Origin: Candidatus Syntropharchaeum sp.
GTDB lineage: Archaea; Halobacteriota; Syntropharchaeia; Alkanophagales; Methanospirareceae
DNA length: 7,088 nt
NCBI GenBank assembly: GCA_016782355.1
Contig: JADHYP010000071.1
Coordinates: forward strand, 1-7,088
Direction: 5' to 3'
Shown here: one piece after another, positions 6,758-7,088 of the stretch
Position numbering within the stretch: the first letter of the stretch is position 1
How the letters are laid out: the number at the start of each line of letters is the position of its first letter
Made by a program: the position numbers and the translations under genes
The notes under the pieces: model-generated
The model's database searches: none
Told to the model about the DNA's origin: nothing
Seen by the model: only the letters and a program-made list of their open reading frames with translations

Positions 6758-6796
6758 ATGAGTGAAGCGAGGCTCTCGCGAAAAGAGGTGAGTTAG
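6758..6796 (+). CDS. 12-codon upstream ORF abutting argD (possible leader peptide)
   Basis: ATG 6758-6760 opens a frame MSEARLSRKEVS ending at TAG 6794-6796, immediately before the argD ATG with no gap and in the same frame. It has two arginine codons (AGG, CGA), and GCGAG (6767-6771) and CTCGC (6775-6779) inside it could form a 3-base-loop hairpin. It would be transcribed only if initiation occurs from the upstream TATA-like element at 6723-6730. From the stronger TATA box it would fall mostly outside the mRNA. It has no SD. This may well be chance. Confidence 0.2.
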   Translation: MSEARLSRKEVS

Positions 6797-7088
6797 ATGT
6801 TTTCATCCCCGGAAGAGGTTTTCGAGAAGGAAAAGAAATACATAATGCAAACTTACAAAAGACCACAAATAGTGATAAAAGAAGGAAAAAGTGCGATAGT
6901 AAAGGATTCTTTTGGAAAAGAATATATAGACTGCGTTGGAGGAATTGCAGTGAACGCAGTTGGTTATTGCCATCCGAAAGTAGTGAAAGCGATAAAAGAG
7001 CAGGCGGAGAAGCTCATGCACGTCTCGAATTTGTATTACACGGAGCCGCAGGTGGAGCTTGCAGAGAAGCTATCCGGGAAATGCGGTA
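6797..7088 (+). CDS. argD: Acetylornithine aminotransferase, N-terminal part (3' end outside window)
   Basis: This is the first 97 residues of a class III PLP-dependent aminotransferase, best matching ArgD, which transfers an amino group between glutamate and N-acetylglutamate semialdehyde in arginine synthesis. In some archaea the related LysJ acts in lysine synthesis. Family signatures are the N-terminal YIMQTYKRPQIVIKEGK stretch (15-31), DSFGKEYIDCVGGIAVNAVG (37-56), CHPKVVKAIKEQA (58-70) and the ArgD-typical HVSNLYYTEPQVELAEKL (75-92). The PLP lysine and substrate-binding motifs lie beyond the window, so activity cannot be judged. ATG 6797 is fixed by AGAGGTGA five bases upstream, the best SD in the window, and by a TATA box about 47 bases upstream. 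A related ornithine or GABA aminotransferase is possible but less likely. Confidence 0.88.
   Translation, partial: MFSSPEEVFEKEKKYIMQTYKRPQIVIKEGKSAIVKDSFGKEYIDCVGGIAVNAVGYCHPKVVKAIKEQAEKLMHVSNLYYTEPQVELAEKLSGKCG

Noticed and set aside
6767..6787. Riboswitch upstream of argD
   Set aside because: Only a 5-bp stem with a 3-base loop is seen. The predicted leader of about 20 bases is too short for a known aptamer.
6573..6866. 97-residue minus-strand open frame overlapping the argD start
   Set aside because: Its N-terminal part is antisense to argD and its promoter and has no protein-like character. Only the part below about 6712 looks like former coding sequence, and this is listed as a decayed gene.

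Overview
The window looks like a piece of an archaeal chromosome, most likely from a euryarchaeon of the methanogen or ANME type. The evidence is TATA-like boxes at leaderless or short-leader spacing, Shine-Dalgarno (SD) matches of the GGTG/GAGGTGA kind, an archaeal-type TruA and SecF, and a cytosolic receiver-histidine kinase. The lineage guess (ANME-1-like or a related anaerobe) is an impression from gene content and composition, not something the sequence proves. Most of the window is ordinary housekeeping content.

Layout from left to right: (1) The 3' end of a NorD/CobT-like VWA-domain protein gene on the + strand (1-477). (2) A 158-base convergent intergenic spacer full of short-period degenerate repeats: two blocks with 8-base periodicity, each ending in GCTAAACCCCTAA, then a three-unit 9-base array. 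(3) A minus-strand cluster read right to left: purL (5226-2914), a small or frameshifted ORF (2865-2710), a receiver-histidine kinase (2720-1557), then truA (1475-636). (4) A 68-base divergent promoter region carrying two palindromes. (5) secF on the + strand (5295-6278), with no secD next to it. (6) A 518-base spacer containing a decayed minus-strand gene (about 6712-6462) and the promoter of (7) argD on the + strand (6797 onward, cut by the window end).

PurL makes formylglycinamidine ribonucleotide in purine synthesis. TruA modifies the tRNA anticodon arm. SecF supports protein export. ArgD belongs to arginine synthesis. The kinase is the only obvious signalling component, and nothing here shows what it controls. 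I see no intact mobile element, CRISPR array, tRNA or rRNA. I found no convincing undescribed multi-gene system. The unusual material is the repeat spacer, the two broken or small genes, and a 12-codon upstream ORF abutting argD.
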